Source: Carnegiea gigantea (Eukaryota > Streptophyta > Magnoliopsida > Caryophyllales > Cactaceae). From it: 64,000 nt of DNA. Made by a program: the position numbers and the translations under genes. The stretch is taken from the NCBI GenBank assembly GCA_029747015.1, contig JAKOGI010001201.1, positions 131,001-195,000 on the forward strand, read 5' to 3'. The notes under the pieces are model-generated. The model was not told the DNA's origin and made no database searches. It saw only the letters and a program-made list of their open reading frames with translations. Below are positions 33,546 to 46,020 of this stretch, in pieces; positions within the stretch are counted from its first letter, which is position 1, and every line of letters begins with the position of its first letter.

Positions 33546-35295
33546 TACCGTACTAGGTCTACAAAAGGGGCTACATAGATTCAAGGCATTCTAACATACT
33601 TTAGTGTAATCATTTTAGCTCAATCGGAGCAACTAACATTGCCAACTCTCAGATTTCGAGATTTTCTGCATATCTTATTGCATTATCCTTCATTACATCT
33701 TGGAAGCAAGTCAGGCAGGCAAGTTGAGAACCAAAACCGAACATTCTGCTCATAAACTGCAATCTGTTTTCAACATTTGTAACTTTCGCATTACCTGACC
33801 CTGCTTTCAAGCTCATTGCGATTATATAGTTTACCTTGAAACTTCAATGTCCCTGCTAGCATGTGTTGTTGTACCCCCTAAATGCTTTGCTATTGCCATT
33901 AGCATGAATGTTTCCTATTTCTTCATTTTGAGGAATGATATATCGAATTATTGACATAATTCATCCGAATTGCGTCTCATATTTGTTACGAGCTTTGTTT
34001 GGATTGGGCTTGACAAATACTTTTTTCTAAAATATTATTTTTTGTTTGTTTGGTCAAAATACAAACTCTTGACCACCTTCCCCCATACTTGTTCCATTTT
34101 TCGCTTTTGTTTTTGGGGTTTTCTTTTTGTTCTTGTTTTTTGGGGTTAGAGCTCACCTTATTTTCTCTGTTTTTGTCTTTAGAGGTTGTATTGTAGCAGG
34201 CAATTGTTTGCCCAGAGAATCTAAGCCGACTCTGCTGAAAAAACATGCTTTGCTTGATAGCCATGGTGGCGTATCTATCAATACTGACTATGTTATTATC
34301 TGTTGAGGGTTTTGCTTTGGGTTGGGGGGGTTTGCAATGTTTATATAAATGAGGTAATATGTCATATAATTAATCATAATTACCACGATATACAAACATT
34401 ATGTTTACCATTGTAAAATCTAATGCATTAAAATAGTTAGGTGAACCCTGAATTATGAATATTCATTATTTGCAGATAACATTGTCTCGATAGCATTAGA
34501 ATGCAGCATGTCCAATTTCAATTGTAACTTAAGCTTTCTTCTTTTTTAATGATAGCACACTACATCACTTGCATATACAAGGTCTTATTAGATATTAGGC
34601 AGTAGATATCTTGACAAGTTCAATGCACTATACTACAATTTTTGTTAAATTGGATTTAAATAAGTTGAGATTTACCCCATTGTTCCAATCATATTAAAAC
34701 TTATATCATGCAAGTTATGTCCTTTACTTATTGAATTATGTATATATTGTGCACATATTTACATTTTATCCACCCTATATAAGGCAGTTTTGAGAATCAT
34801 ATTTACATTTTGATTTACTTTTGTATTAATTAATTTGAAGTTTCCATACACATATCTTTTGGTTGGTAAATCCAAATTATGTAGTACTGATTTCTTCCGT
34901 ACTTGTTTTATTTTGTTGAATGAGCTAGGGAAGCTTGACTTTCACTTGAAGGTGGTTCGTAGTAGCATATCATTCCATCCTTTACTCTGGTTTCCATTTT
35001 GTTGCCTCTAAACTTTTCAGGTATCAATGCTTTCTCTCTTTCTCTCTGCCTCTTCACCTCAAAGTTCTAAAATAATTGGTTAAGGAATTAGGTTTTAACA
35101 TATTGATGGCCCAAGATTGATTTAAGCTAATTTTCAAGATGGGTACTTCTTGTGGGCTTGTTTTAATGGTTTGTAAGCATTTGGTTGATTTATATCTCTT
35201 CAAAATTAGATTCTCAGTTGTTAGTAATGACATGTTATGCTTGATTTTTTCCCTAGCTCAATAGTTAATTCTATGACATTGATACATACATAATC

Positions 35296-35296
<1 letters not shown>

Positions 35297-35384
<88 letters not shown>
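35297..35384. repeat. TA microsatellite
   Basis: About 44 uninterrupted TA units followed by TGTATA and CA repeats. Reading frames through it (Tyr-Ile repeats on the minus strand) are artefacts. Confidence 0.95.
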
Positions 35385-35387
<3 letters not shown>

Positions 35388-35743
35388 CTGTATATGTATA
35401 TGTATGTGTACACACACACACACACACATAATTGATATAGTACTCGAGTTAGACAACAAAGTATATTACTGTCCTTGGATTCTTATCCAACTCTGACTCA
35501 AATTTTTAATTAGTTGTTAAAATTCAAGAATAGGTATAAAACTATATAGGTTCTTATATCTTCCATTATTTTCTTTTAAGATGCGTAAAATAAATAGTGA
35601 AGTTGATTTTGGTGGAGTACAATCCATATTCAATAGTTTGTTGGCTTCATCACCATATTGATGCTCAACTTATGCTTTTATATTTTTGCCTATGTCACTC
35701 AAGCATTATACATTCATTAAATTATTTGTTCAGTGAAGGTAAG

Positions 35744-38700
35744 ATGATGGATCATGGTTGGATGAGCCTATCTAGAAGTTCTTTGGAGTATAAGATAGCA
35801 CTCAATGCATTTCTTGATGATTATTTTGCTAAGATTGCTATTGGAAATCAAATTTGTTGTCCCTGTAAGAAGTGCCAAAGGCATTTTTGCTATGGTCGAG
35901 ATGTTGTACATGATCATTTGATAGTTAATGGTTTTGTTAAGGGGTTTAAAGAGTGGGTTCGCCAAAGAGAGCAATCATTGTCTTCAGGACACATTACAAA
36001 TACAAGTTATATGATGGAGGATAACGACGATGGGCTAAACACATACGATAACATTGATGGACTGTTGCATGATACTTTTAGAAATGTACTAGAAGGGTCT
36101 AATGAGCAGCAAGAGGCTAGAGATGGGCTGAATGAAGAGGCTAAAAAATTTTTCAAGTTGGTGGAGGATGGTAAAGAAGATCTATATCCAGGTTGTAAAA
36201 GCTTTTCGAAACTATCCTTCTTAATTCGACTCTATCTATTCAAGTGTCTTAATGGACTAAGCAATGTTGCATTCAATGATCTTCTGGAGCTATTAAAAGA
36301 GGCTTTTCCTGATGCCAAACTTCCTAAAAATTTCAATGAAGCTAAGAAAATAGTGAGAGATTTGGGGCTTGATTACAAGAAGATAGATTCATGTCCTAAT
36401 GATTGTATGTTGTATTGGAAGGAACACAAACGAGAGCAAGTCTGTTATAAATGCAAAGCTTCAAGGTGGAAATCTGAAAAAATTCCAGCAAAAGTGTTGC
36501 GATACTTTCCCTTGAAACCTAGACTTCAAAGGTTGTTCATGTGTGCACAAACAGCTGAATCAATGGTTTGGCATGATAAAGAACGACCTAAAGATGGAAA
36601 AATTAGGCACCCTGCAGATGGCCAAGCTTGGAAGGACTTTGATTCCATGTACACTAATTTTTCAGGAGATCCTCGCAATGTAAGGTTAGGGCTTGCTAGT
36701 GATGGATTCAATCCATTTCGAACAATGAGTGTGTCTCATAGCACATGGCCAATTGTATTAATTAACTACAATCTTCCACCATGGATGTCTATGCAACCAG
36801 AATACTTAATGTTGTCTTTGTTGATTCCTGGCCCTAGTTCCCCGGGGAATGACATAGACATTTATTTGCAACCATTAATTGATGAGTTGAAAGATCTATG
36901 GCTTGTTGGGGTGGAGACTTATGATGCATTTACACGATAATCATTTCAAATGCATATAGCCTTAGAGTGGACTGTCAGTGATTTTCCAGGGTATTCTATG
37001 TTATCTGGATGGAAAACTAAAGGAAGATGGGCTTGTCCTTGCTGCAACCATGATACATGCTCTCAATATTTAAAATATAGTAGGAAAACATGTTATATGG
37101 GTCATTGTAGATTTTTGGATATGAACCATCCTTGGAGATTTGATGAAACATCATTCAATGGTGGTAGGGAGGATAGGTGTCGACCTAATTTGATATCTGG
37201 CACAGAGGCTTTCAAGCGAGTTGAGTAGTTCAAAAATGATTTTGGGAAGAAACGTAAGCAAAACACTAGCGACAATGAAGGGCCATGGAAAAAAAGGTCC
37301 ATATTTTTTGAATTGCCATATTGGGAGCATAATAAATGTCGTCATAACCTAGATGTGATGCATATAGAAAAAAATATATGCGATAATGTGATAGGGACAT
37401 TGTTAGATATCCCTGGGAAAACAAAAGACCATACCAAGGCTCGGCTTGACTTGATAGATTTGGCTATAAAAGAGCATCTTCATCCTTCAGTTGCGGAAGA
37501 TGGTCAACATATCAGCATATCCCGAGCATCATATTCAATGGGAAATGCTCAAAAGGATTTGTTCCTAAAGGTTCTTAAGGATGCAAAGCTACCTTATGGT
37601 TGTGTGTCAAATATATCAAGATGTGTGTATGTTAAAGAAAGGAAGCTTGCAGGTTATAAAAGCCATGATGCCCATATCTTATTGCACTATCTGCTGCAGG
37701 TAGCAGTGAGGAATTCTTTGCCCAAAAAAGATGCACTGGCTTTGATAAGACTTGGTAATTTCTTTCGGTGTATATGTAGCAAAGTTATCAGCCCTAAGGA
37801 GTTGAAAATTTTAGAATCTGAAATTGTAGAGGTATTATGTGAACTTGAAAGTATCTTTCCACCAGCCTTCTTTGATATTATGGTGCATTTACCTATTCAC
37901 TTAGTGAGAGAAATTGAGCTCGGTGGGCCTGTGCAATATCGGTGGATGTTCTTTGTTGAGAGGTATTTATGTAAGTTGAAAGATTATGTGCGCAATAGGT
38001 GTCATCCAGAAGGGTGTATGGCAGAAGGTTATTTAGCTGAAGAATGTCTGACCTTTTGTTCAAGGTACCTCCATGATGGTGTTAAGACCAGGTTAGATAG
38101 AAGGTCGACTTGCTATGATGAAATCGCTGCTCTTGAAGATCAAACTTCGATTTTTCCACAAGTAGGACATCCCATTGGGGGAAAAAGAACACCAAAAGGT
38201 AAGGGATTTTGTCTGGACAATCAAAGTTTGAAGCAAGCTCAAAGATATATAATTTTCAACTGCAACTGTGAGCAAGTTGAGAAGTGCATTGAGTAAGTTC
38301 ACAATGAAAATGACAACTTTATTTTGCTTTATCTTTATAGCTGCAATTCCTGTCACAGCTTGCCATATTTATGTATTTATATGAATTGAAATGCAGAGAA
38401 CACCAAAATATGGTCAGCAACCAAGGTCGAAGAAGCAGGTGGGAGAGAGCACAAAGTCATAGCCTTGAATTCATCAATTGGCTGCAAGATAAAGTGAAGA
38501 ATGAAGGAGTAACAAATCATATTTTTTGGCTAGCGAAGGGTCCTAACCCTAAGGCAAGAAGGTACACTGGGTATTTTGTCAATGGTTATAGATTCTATAC
38601 AAAAGACCGTGATTCGCGATTAAAGACTCAGAATAGTGGGGTCACTCTGGTAGCCTTGACTTCCAGTTTCGCTAGTTCTAAAGATCAAAATCCTTTAGTT

Positions 38701-39192
38701 GGAGATGTTTCTTACTATAGAGTCATAGAAGACATTATCGAAGTGGATTTTTGGTCCCACTTTAGCGTTTTTCTATTTAGATGTGATTGGTTTCATGCAA
38801 AAGTTGATGAATTTGGGCTTATACGAGTCAACTTCAAGAGGTTATGCTATAAGGATGATCCTTTTATACTAGCATCTCAAGCCCACCAAGTTTTTTATGT
38901 GCAAGACCCGGTTGAACATGATATTCACTACGCCATGAAAAGGATTTCAAGAGATTTGTATGACTTTCAAGGGTCAAATATGAAAACGTACTGGAAAGAG
39001 CCCACTGATTCTGTGCATACTCTTGCCAGTGCATCTGATACGAATGCCAATCATATTGGAGACGAATCAGGTGTACGAATAGTAGATATAGGTCACATCT
39101 TGGAGGTTGGCTGCAATGTTGATGAGCGTGAAGACAGCTCTAACATTGATGATACAGATTGGGAATGGATGTATGCTAATGATGAAGTATGA
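35744..39192 (+). pseudogene. CACTA transposase TNP2, two nonsense codons
   Basis: The start MMDHGWMS is chosen because TNP2 proteins begin with a D-x-x-WM motif; the open frame extends further upstream without support. Two exons: 35744-38292 and 38397-39192, joined by a GT...AG intron in phase (…KCIE|EHQN…), 1,114 residues in all. Domains: Transpos_assoc (1-75, with CPCKKCQ), transposase tnp2 (about 265-565; LIPGPSSPGNDIDIYLQPL, LDVMHIEKNICDNVIGTLLD), DUF4218 (about 660-775) and DUF4216 (about 950-1010). In-frame TAA at 36938-36940 and TAG at 37226-37228 truncate it; the rest is open. TNP2 cuts and rejoins at the CACTA termini in the nucleus. Confidence 0.92.
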
Positions 39193-39467
39193 AGTGCTAG
39201 CTCGGGACATCTAACCAGCCATTTCTCCTTCCCTGTTATTGGTTTTTTTTTTAATCTATGCTTTTGCAGTAATATTATGTGGGGGATTATTAACTGTCTA
39301 GTCACTGGGTGTTCTATTCATGTGTTTTTAATGTGCTGTGTGTTTTGGTGTGCTATTTTATTAATATATGTGATTATTTACTTTGGTGTTTTGCTATTAT
39401 ATTGTGTAGAGAATAAGGTGTTATGAATAAAGTGTTATGAACATGATAGTTCTACAGATAGTGCAAA

Positions 39468-42400
39468 ATGGCAAGAAAAAAAGGCTCATCTTCCAAAGAT
39501 CCTGGAAGACCTCTTACTGATTATGAGAAAGAGCGGCATATGACGATGGAGAAAAATGCAACGATTTTGGAAAAATTGGGGTTGCCCAAATTATTAAACC
39601 ATATGAGAGAAATCAAAAAAGGCTATACAAAGAAAGGAAGCGAACATAACAAGGGAATTGATAAGGATAAAGAGTACATGCCAAGCGATGAAGCATCAGA
39701 GAGTGAAGAGGATAGCGAGAATGACAATGTTGATGATGTTTCAACTTCTAAGGGTGCTGCCCTGGTAATACTTTCCTCCTATTCTGTTTACATAATTTTA
39801 ATTGTAGCTTTTTGAAGATAATTACAGCTAAGTAGCAGTGATTTAATTGTCATATCTTCCCCCTCTTTTCTTAGTTTTGGTACATTTGGCCACTAGCACA
39901 ACTCCTTGTAGCAAAGCGTTTATTTTATCTTCTTACTAAAGAGGGAGTTGGCTTATTGGCTTGTTTCTTCGGCTAATAAATTGTAGAATGGGAAGAAGCA
40001 AAGTGAAGTAACAATGCACTAGAACAAGAAACTGTCAAAGTGCCCAGCGATATCTACGAATGACTTCCTAATACAGCAACACTCAGCAATGAAGCACCTG
40101 CATGAGCCTTCTCAAACTGAGAGCCGAACATTGAAGTTGTACCTGTATCACTTTCAGGAACAACCCCCACAATTGCACAACAGAAACAACAACATTTAAA
40201 GTGTCCAGCAATGTCCATGAGTGCATTTCTGAAACAACGCGAAGAACAACAGCACGACTCTGTAGTTCCCCACTCAGTAGTTCAGCCTGATAAAGCTTCT
40301 TCAAATGCTGTTGAACTGGGGTCAGTTTCAGGGACAATCTCCTCTATGGTAATACTTTCCCCTAATATGATTAAATATGGTTAAATGTTGTTACCAATTG
40401 CAATCCTTGGCTGAGAAACATATATTTTTCAGTGTTGTTTCTGCACAGCATCTCACTTTTCTTTGGATATTCTTATGTGATATAGCATGGACCTAGGATA
40501 TTGTTAAGAGCTCCATCTAGCTTGTTCCAAAAATATGATTGACATTTTTAATGGTTATTGTGCAATATCAGATAACACCTAGGGTGTCTACCTTTTCCCA
40601 AAGGAAAAAACTGCACACTTCTCCTAAAAGTATGCTGCAAGCAAAAGCAGTGGCATACCCTAATAGGGTTTAACCTATCAGGATATCACTAAGAATGTTG
40701 TATGATCTGAAGATGCACTGTACTTTGTATTTTTGTCTTATTGTAGTAGTTAAGGTGGAGGACTGGTGCATTATTTAAGATTATGTAATTTTGTGTGGGT
40801 TACATACATCATAGCATCAGGTTGATGTACAACAACTAGAAGAAGGGATGCCCGTGCAAATAAACCAAAGGAGGAGGTCGAAACGTCAAGCTGCTATAGC
40901 CCTGGATGCTACGAGGAGGGCATCAGATGACCAAGTGGTCATTGCACCTTCAAATGTGCTAACTGCTGAACACTTAAATGAACCAGAGATCGAGGGTTTG
41001 GCCTACATCTTATAACCCCCTCCCGTTGACCTTTGATTCGTACTTGATGTGGCTTATTTTTTTTTTCTTTTTTCTTGATTTATCCAAATAGATGAACCTG
41101 TAAAGAAGCGTAGAGGTCCTACAATGTTATTTGAGGTACACGCGCGAAAAATGGAAGATCGTGTAGTTGTACTTTTCAATGACAAAGGTCAACCTATTGG
41201 ACCTACAGATAAAGTTGTCAATGAGTTCAGCAAATTTTTAGGCACTATTGCTCATGATTATACTTGGGCACCATTGATTTATACCAATTGGAGTAAAGTT
41301 CCACACAAGGATGAAATGTGGGGATATGTTAATGTAAGAATTTTCATGAATGCATATCACGTTGAGTTTCTTTTTTATATAATTTTAACTTAATTTAACA
41401 TCTCCTAGGAGAAGTACATAATTCCTTCAAGCGCGAAAAAGTGGGTGCTCCAGACTATTCGAGATTCTTGGAGGGTTTTCAAAAGTCGCATCAAGCGAGA
41501 TCACTATTACAAGTACGACAACGATAATGCCAGATGGGAAAATCGCCCGACTAGAGTACTTGATTCTCATTTTAAGGTTTTGCTACAATATTGGAATGAT
41601 TCGACTGTACAGGTACTAAATTATAAAAGCTGTGCTATATTTTTCAATGCTTGCTACATCAACATTTCTCATAAGATCCCTAGCTATATCTTTTCAGCAA
41701 ATTAGTTCCAAAAATGTTGAAAGTCGTCAGCAACAGGACAATATGCACACGATGGGTCCAGTAAGCTTCGCAAGAAAGTATTATGACCTGGTGAGTCTCT
41801 GGAGCCTACATGAATTTTTCATCATTATTATTTTACATGATTTCCATTTGGTTTAATTTGTATCCGTTCATTTAGAAAAACAAAGAGGGTCGATCGCCAT
41901 CAAAGACAAGAATGCTTGAAGAAACTAGGAAAAGGAAAGAAGGGCGTACTTATAAACATTCTAATAATGATACGCTCGATAAAATCGTAAGTGGTCTATA
42001 TTTTTTTCCCCGCCTATCACAATATAGGAGTAGTCCCTTGATGGATTCTTCAATGACATTTCTACAACAACTTAGCTTTTCTGATATAATGTCTTCTAAT
42101 TATTACATGTAATGTAGAAAAGGATGAAGGAGATTGAAGCATTACAGGGGTCAGGACTTAGCTCGAGTGATGAAGATCCTTTTGATAAGGTGATGAAAAA
42201 GGAGTGTCTGGGGCGGTTACGACTATACGGAAGGGGTGTTTGTACTACAAACCTGAAAAGAAATGATGTTGATAAGCCACAAGCTTTGGCTCCAGAGTTT
42301 ATTGACGCTATTAGAGTTGGCTTAAGTGAGGAAATGCAAAAGGATTTCGATGCTCATAAAGAAAAAATAGATGTTGAGTTAAAAGCTGAGAGAGACAAAG

Positions 42401-42609
42401 TGGCTAATATGTAAAAAGAACTAGATTCTTAGAAGGCTGTGTTGGATGCTCAAAAGACTGAACTAGATTCTCAAAAGGCAAAGGTTGATCATTTATTGTT
42501 GCAGTTACAAAAAATGATCCCAGGCATAAGCCCTGAAAACATTGCTCAAGCGGTTACTTCACAGTTCACCAGCACATCTGCAACTCCAGTTGATGGTTCC
42601 ACTACATGA
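39468..42609 (+). pseudogene. CACTA TNP1/Transposase_24-type protein, multi-exon, damaged
   Basis: First exon 39468-39764 (MARKKGSSSKDPGRPLTDYE, then an acidic tail). Damaged exon(s) about 39987-40348. An exon near 40818-41000 (RRRSKRQAAIALDATRRA). Then well-bounded exons 41092-41333 (FLGTIAHDYTWAPLIYTNWS), 41409-41612 (KKWVLQTIRDSWRVFKSRIK, RWENRPTRV), 41698-41790, 41876-41986 and 42118-42609. All show GT/AG borders. The central block is the Transposase_24 (En/Spm-type) domain; the C-terminus is a Lys/Glu coiled coil (SEEMQKDFDAHKEKIDVELK). In-frame stops at 42412-42414 and 42430-42432 and within 40.0-40.3 kb damage it. The protein is expected to bind subterminal repeats and assist TNP2. Confidence 0.8.
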
Positions 42610-43980
42610 GGTTCGTATAGTTTTTTATTTCTGCTTTTTTTTACTTAATTTGTCAATATCTCCAGAGAAAAAATACGGTAACCATGTTTATGGCAGGTTT
42701 TACTGCTTTGTTGCTGGTTTTTCTTGCTTGTTTGGGCATTTCGTTGCTTTGGAAGTTCCCTCGTCATTCATGGGAATGAGTTCCAACATACAAATTTTAA
42801 TCTATGACTACAAAAAGGGTTGCATCATTCTTTTGAACATCATTGCAAAGTCTAGAACCACTATTGGTTGGAACATTATTATTGTTCAAACTATACTTCT
42901 AGATTCCTGTAGCATACTAGCTTCAACAAATGCCTCATTGCAGGTTTGCTCTTATCAGTATCAAGCAGAAAATAAAGCCCCTTCTGGTTTCTTTACCAAG
43001 CCCTTTAAATTTTATGCAATTTTGCCTAGGTTAGTGACATATTGATGCAGGCCGAAAGCGTGGCCAAACTCAACCCCAGCCCCTGCCCTTAGCTCAAGTT
43101 CCTGGGTTAGTGACATTTTGCCTAGCTATTGTCAAAGGAAGACTGGAGGCTGCAAAGTTAAATTGCATTTTGTTGTGTTTATTTTTGTTTATGCCACTGG
43201 AAAGTTTGGCAAGGGAAAAAAAAAAAAAAAAGAACACGTAGTCTAATTACTTTCCATGTATTTTGGATGGCCACTCTCCCTTCTTTCATTTGATTGAATT
43301 TATACGAATAAAAATCGATCTACAAGTTTGAAGATTCATTCGATAGAATAAAGAAGGGTGTGAAGGCTCATTTGAGAGTTGGTTTAACTGCCATACTTTC
43401 TCGACCACATGCCCTACATCATTAATGGTTCTGAATCACTTCCTTGCCTTACCTTTTACTAGTACCCTATTTAAATATTTCTATCACATAAATAAAAATG
43501 TTGTTCAATTTCTCATAAGTGTTCACTTTTTCATGTGCAGGCTAACTACTACTGGCCTTCCTATTCATTTTTGATGTTGCATTCCACATGATGGATTTTT
43601 TGGAGAAATCGAATTGAAGGAGAATTTAGTTTGAATACACAATTGTACACATTGTATGTATTTTGTGTATGAGATTTGACTAAATCTTGAACCATAGTTA
43701 CATGTATTTTGGATATGGAGAAAGATGTACAGCTCACTATGTGTAGAGCTATTTACTTTTTGTTGGATGGGGAAAGGTTGTTGATAACCTATTTGTTAAT
43801 ACCCCATAGATGGTCTTCAATTTGTGGTTGTACTCCACTATGAATGGAAGGTTTTTTGTGGTCCAATTAAGCAGGTTGGCTATGTGGATTTGTCTATAAC
43901 TAGTTGGAAGTATATATCAATTCTACAGGAGCATAAACAAATCAAGTGCAGAAAACATCAAACATCGATTTGATTAATTT
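42610..43980 (+). other. CACTA 3' non-coding region
   Basis: AT-rich, downstream of the second transposon gene. The open frame 42542-43045 overlaps the end of the real gene in another frame and has no known domain. Confidence 0.5.
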
Positions 43981-43984
43981 TTTG

Positions 43985-44195
43985 TTCCGTTAAATGTTGC
44001 AATAGGTTTACAAATGTTGCCTGAACAATTGTTGCATTCAAAATTTCTATGGCAATGTTTTTCTAGGCAAGCGTTGCCATAGCTGAAAAAGTGTTGCTAT
44101 AGATTTCTTGCAGCGCATACTAAAGGCAACATTTTACATCATGTTGCCTTACATCTAAGGCAACAGTTTTTAAGCTTATAGTAATACTTTTTACG
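43985..44195. repeat. CACTA right subterminal repeats
   Basis: Dense GTTGC/GCAAC words in both orientations (ATGTTGCAATAG, ATGTTGCCTG, GGCAATG, GCGTTGCCATAGC, GTGTTGCTATAG, GGCAACATTTTACATC, GTTGCC, GGCAACAG). Denser than the left side. Confidence 0.65.
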
Positions 44196-44224
44196 CGTTG
44201 CCAAAAGCTTGTTTTCTTGTAGTG
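44195..44224 (-). repeat. CACTA right terminal inverted repeat
   Basis: On the minus strand CACTACAAGAAAACAAGC, then TTTTGGCAACGCG. It aligns with the left terminus. Confidence 0.9.
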
Positions 44225-44227
44225 TTG
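44225..44227. repeat. CACTA target site duplication TTG (right)
   Basis: Matches 31548-31550. Confidence 0.9.
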
Positions 44228-44625
44228 ATTAATTTTTGTAGGGTATTTTGTAATCCCTGTACTAGTCCACTTGCCCCATTAAAGTACTAACTAATTCCCT
44301 CCATTTAGATATTTATAAGACCAACTGGGTCCATCTAAAGATGGCTTGAGTTGAATTATGAAATAGAAGGCTAAAGGACATCTTCTCTCTAGAAGATCTC
44401 TGCATTTTAACTCTTGAATTAAGGGCGGCGATTGGAGTCTTTCCTTTAGAATTCTTCTTTGGTGGCTAAGAGACTTTAGGAGAGGAATTTGATGGAAAGT
44501 AACTAAGCTATTAATAAGATCATATCTTGGGCACAAATCTCATAATCTTCTTGAGTATTGAGATTGATTCTAAGAGGAGCATGCTTTGTTATACTGATCT
44601 TGGGAGTTTGAGGGCCTGTCCTAAT
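44228..44625 (+). repeat. 3' LTR of the gypsy element, right part
   Basis: Continues the LTR cut by the CACTA. It matches 50840-51225: TTCTTTGGTGGCT, a GATTTGATGGAAAG-like phrase, GGCACAAATCT, AGAGGAGCATGC and GATCTTGGGAGTTTGAG in the same order. The end is near 44620. Confidence 0.65.
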
Positions 44626-44950
44626 TTGGTTCCTTCGCAACCAGGCATTTCTCTCATCCTATATCTCATGACTACTATCACAGTAATAGGGGCCATATTG
44701 GCCTAAAAGACATAGGGAGAAGAATGAGCAATTTACTATTTAAGTAAGAAATTGCTTGAATGTAAAACTCGTTATTCCCCCTTAAATAGGATTACGTACC
44801 CTTGCCTTAGTACAAGTGTGCAAAAGGTTTAACACTACATGCAAACCTATGCAATACATGTGATAGAACTATGGATCCCATAAAATACTAACTATAGCAA
44901 CTAGTGATCTGTGGTAAGATGCCTAGATGGATAGTACTTATGCTATTAGA
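44626..44950. other. no recognisable feature
   Basis: AT-rich spacer between the LTR end and the next gypsy coding remnant. Confidence 0.4.
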
Positions 44951-44954
44951 ATTC

Positions 44955-46020
44955 AACTCTACTACATTTCACATAAATCAGTTGAAGGAAGGGTTGTGTC
45001 CAGTTTCTTAGCAAATTTGCTTACAAAGGATCAAGAAAAAGAGGTCTTCGATTTTCCTAATGAGGGAGCTCTCCAGGTAGAACAAGACATGTAGATAATG
45101 TGCTTTGAGAGGGCCTCAAACCAAAAGGGATTTGGAGCAAGCACCCGCCTAGTATCTCCAGAAGGGGCACACACCCCGATCTCTACTTAAGCTAGACTTC
45201 AATGTTACTAATAACATCATTGATTATGAGGCATCATCAGGTTGTAGACTGATGTTGAGATAGGGTGAAGAACATTAGGGTACACGGCGATTCCAACCTT
45301 ATAATTAATCAAATATCACAGAGATGGCACGTGAAGAGTGATTTCTTAGCACCATACTAGCCTTATCTAGTCGAACTCACTAAGAACTTTGTGCATATTA
45401 CCTACACCTATTTTCCCCCTAAGGAGAATTAATTTGCTGAAGCCCCGGTGAAGTTAGCCTCAGTGATCAATATTCCAAGTGGTATCCATTCCACGACATT
45501 AGTAGTGGAAAGGAGGGTTAAGTCTGCACATTGCTGCGTGATAGATGCATGTAGCATTGGTCTTGATGTCTGGTATTACAATATCTACCAAGACCTAACA
45601 AAGAAAGAGTATTTGCCTGGATCTTCCCTGAAAGCCCAAAAAGCATTCAGAATGTTGGCATCACAATACTTTGAGGATAAAGGGAAGTTGTATAAAAAGA
45701 CTAAAGTGGGTGTTAACTTTGTGTCATTCATAAAGAATCACGTTAGATAATAAAAGAAGTCTATGGTGGCAAATATGAACCGGGCATGAACGGTCGCATG
45801 TTAGCTTAGAAGGTCTAATTTATGGAGACTACTGGTCCAGTATCAAGGCTAATTATTAAGCGTATGTAGGAGTTTATGCAAACTTAAAATATCATTCGCC
45901 TTTGTTTCTTTCAACATTAACCTCTCCGTGGACCTTTTTGGTATGGGGAATTGACATCATTGGAAGGATAACCCCTAAAGGAGCTGGAGGGTGTGAATAT
46001 GCTCTTGTAGCTTCCTTCAA
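44955..46020 (+). pseudogene. Tat-type gypsy RNase H and integrase remnant
   Basis: Frames in order: HKSVEGRVVSSFLANLL, then FDFPNEGALQVEQDM and RASNQKGFG (RNase H start, catalytic Asp region altered), then SPEGAHTPI, all within about 44955-45185. From 45448, MKLASVINIPSGIHSTTLVV and WYYNIYQDLTKKEYLPG span the RNase H to integrase junction, followed by ASQYFEDKGKLYKKTKVGVN. From 45902, LTSPWTFLVWGIDIIGRITP is the start of the integrase core. Stops and deletions separate the blocks. The integrase core then fuses to copia sequence (next entry). Confidence 0.7.

Larger units (their letters stand above)
31840..35700 (+). other. CACTA 5' non-coding region
   Basis: Nearly 4 kb between the subterminal repeats and TNP2. 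It includes leader-like sequence near 31860-32230, a GC-rich patch at 33450-33545 and a long TA microsatellite at 35297-35384. No captured host exon was recognised. Open frames here (for example 33986-34264 minus) look incidental. Confidence 0.5.
31551..44224 (+). mobile_element. CACTA (En/Spm) DNA transposon, complete ends
   Basis: 12,674 bp bounded by inverted termini beginning CACTACAAGAAA, with TTG target duplications. It encodes a TNP2-type transposase (35744-39192) and a TNP1/Transposase_24-type protein (39468-42609), the usual autonomous gene pair. Subterminal regions carry repeated GGCAAC/GTTGCC words. It is inserted in the 3' LTR of the 27-31 kb gypsy element; the related LTR near 50.83 kb shows the uninterrupted sequence. 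Both genes carry a few nonsense codons, so this copy is probably inactive, but ends and subterminal repeats look usable by a transposase supplied elsewhere. Confidence 0.93.

Noticed and set aside
33421..33560. Helitron 3' end
   Set aside because: A hairpin and CTAG are present, but CTAG is followed by G instead of T and no 5' terminus was found.
35221..35459. Minus-strand ORFs of Tyr-Ile and Val-Cys repeats
   Set aside because: They read through the TA/CA microsatellite. The same applies to 58707-59126 and 63079-63453.
42542..43045. 167-codon plus-strand ORF
   Set aside because: Overlaps the last exon of the second CACTA gene in another frame and continues into AT-rich non-coding sequence; no domain.
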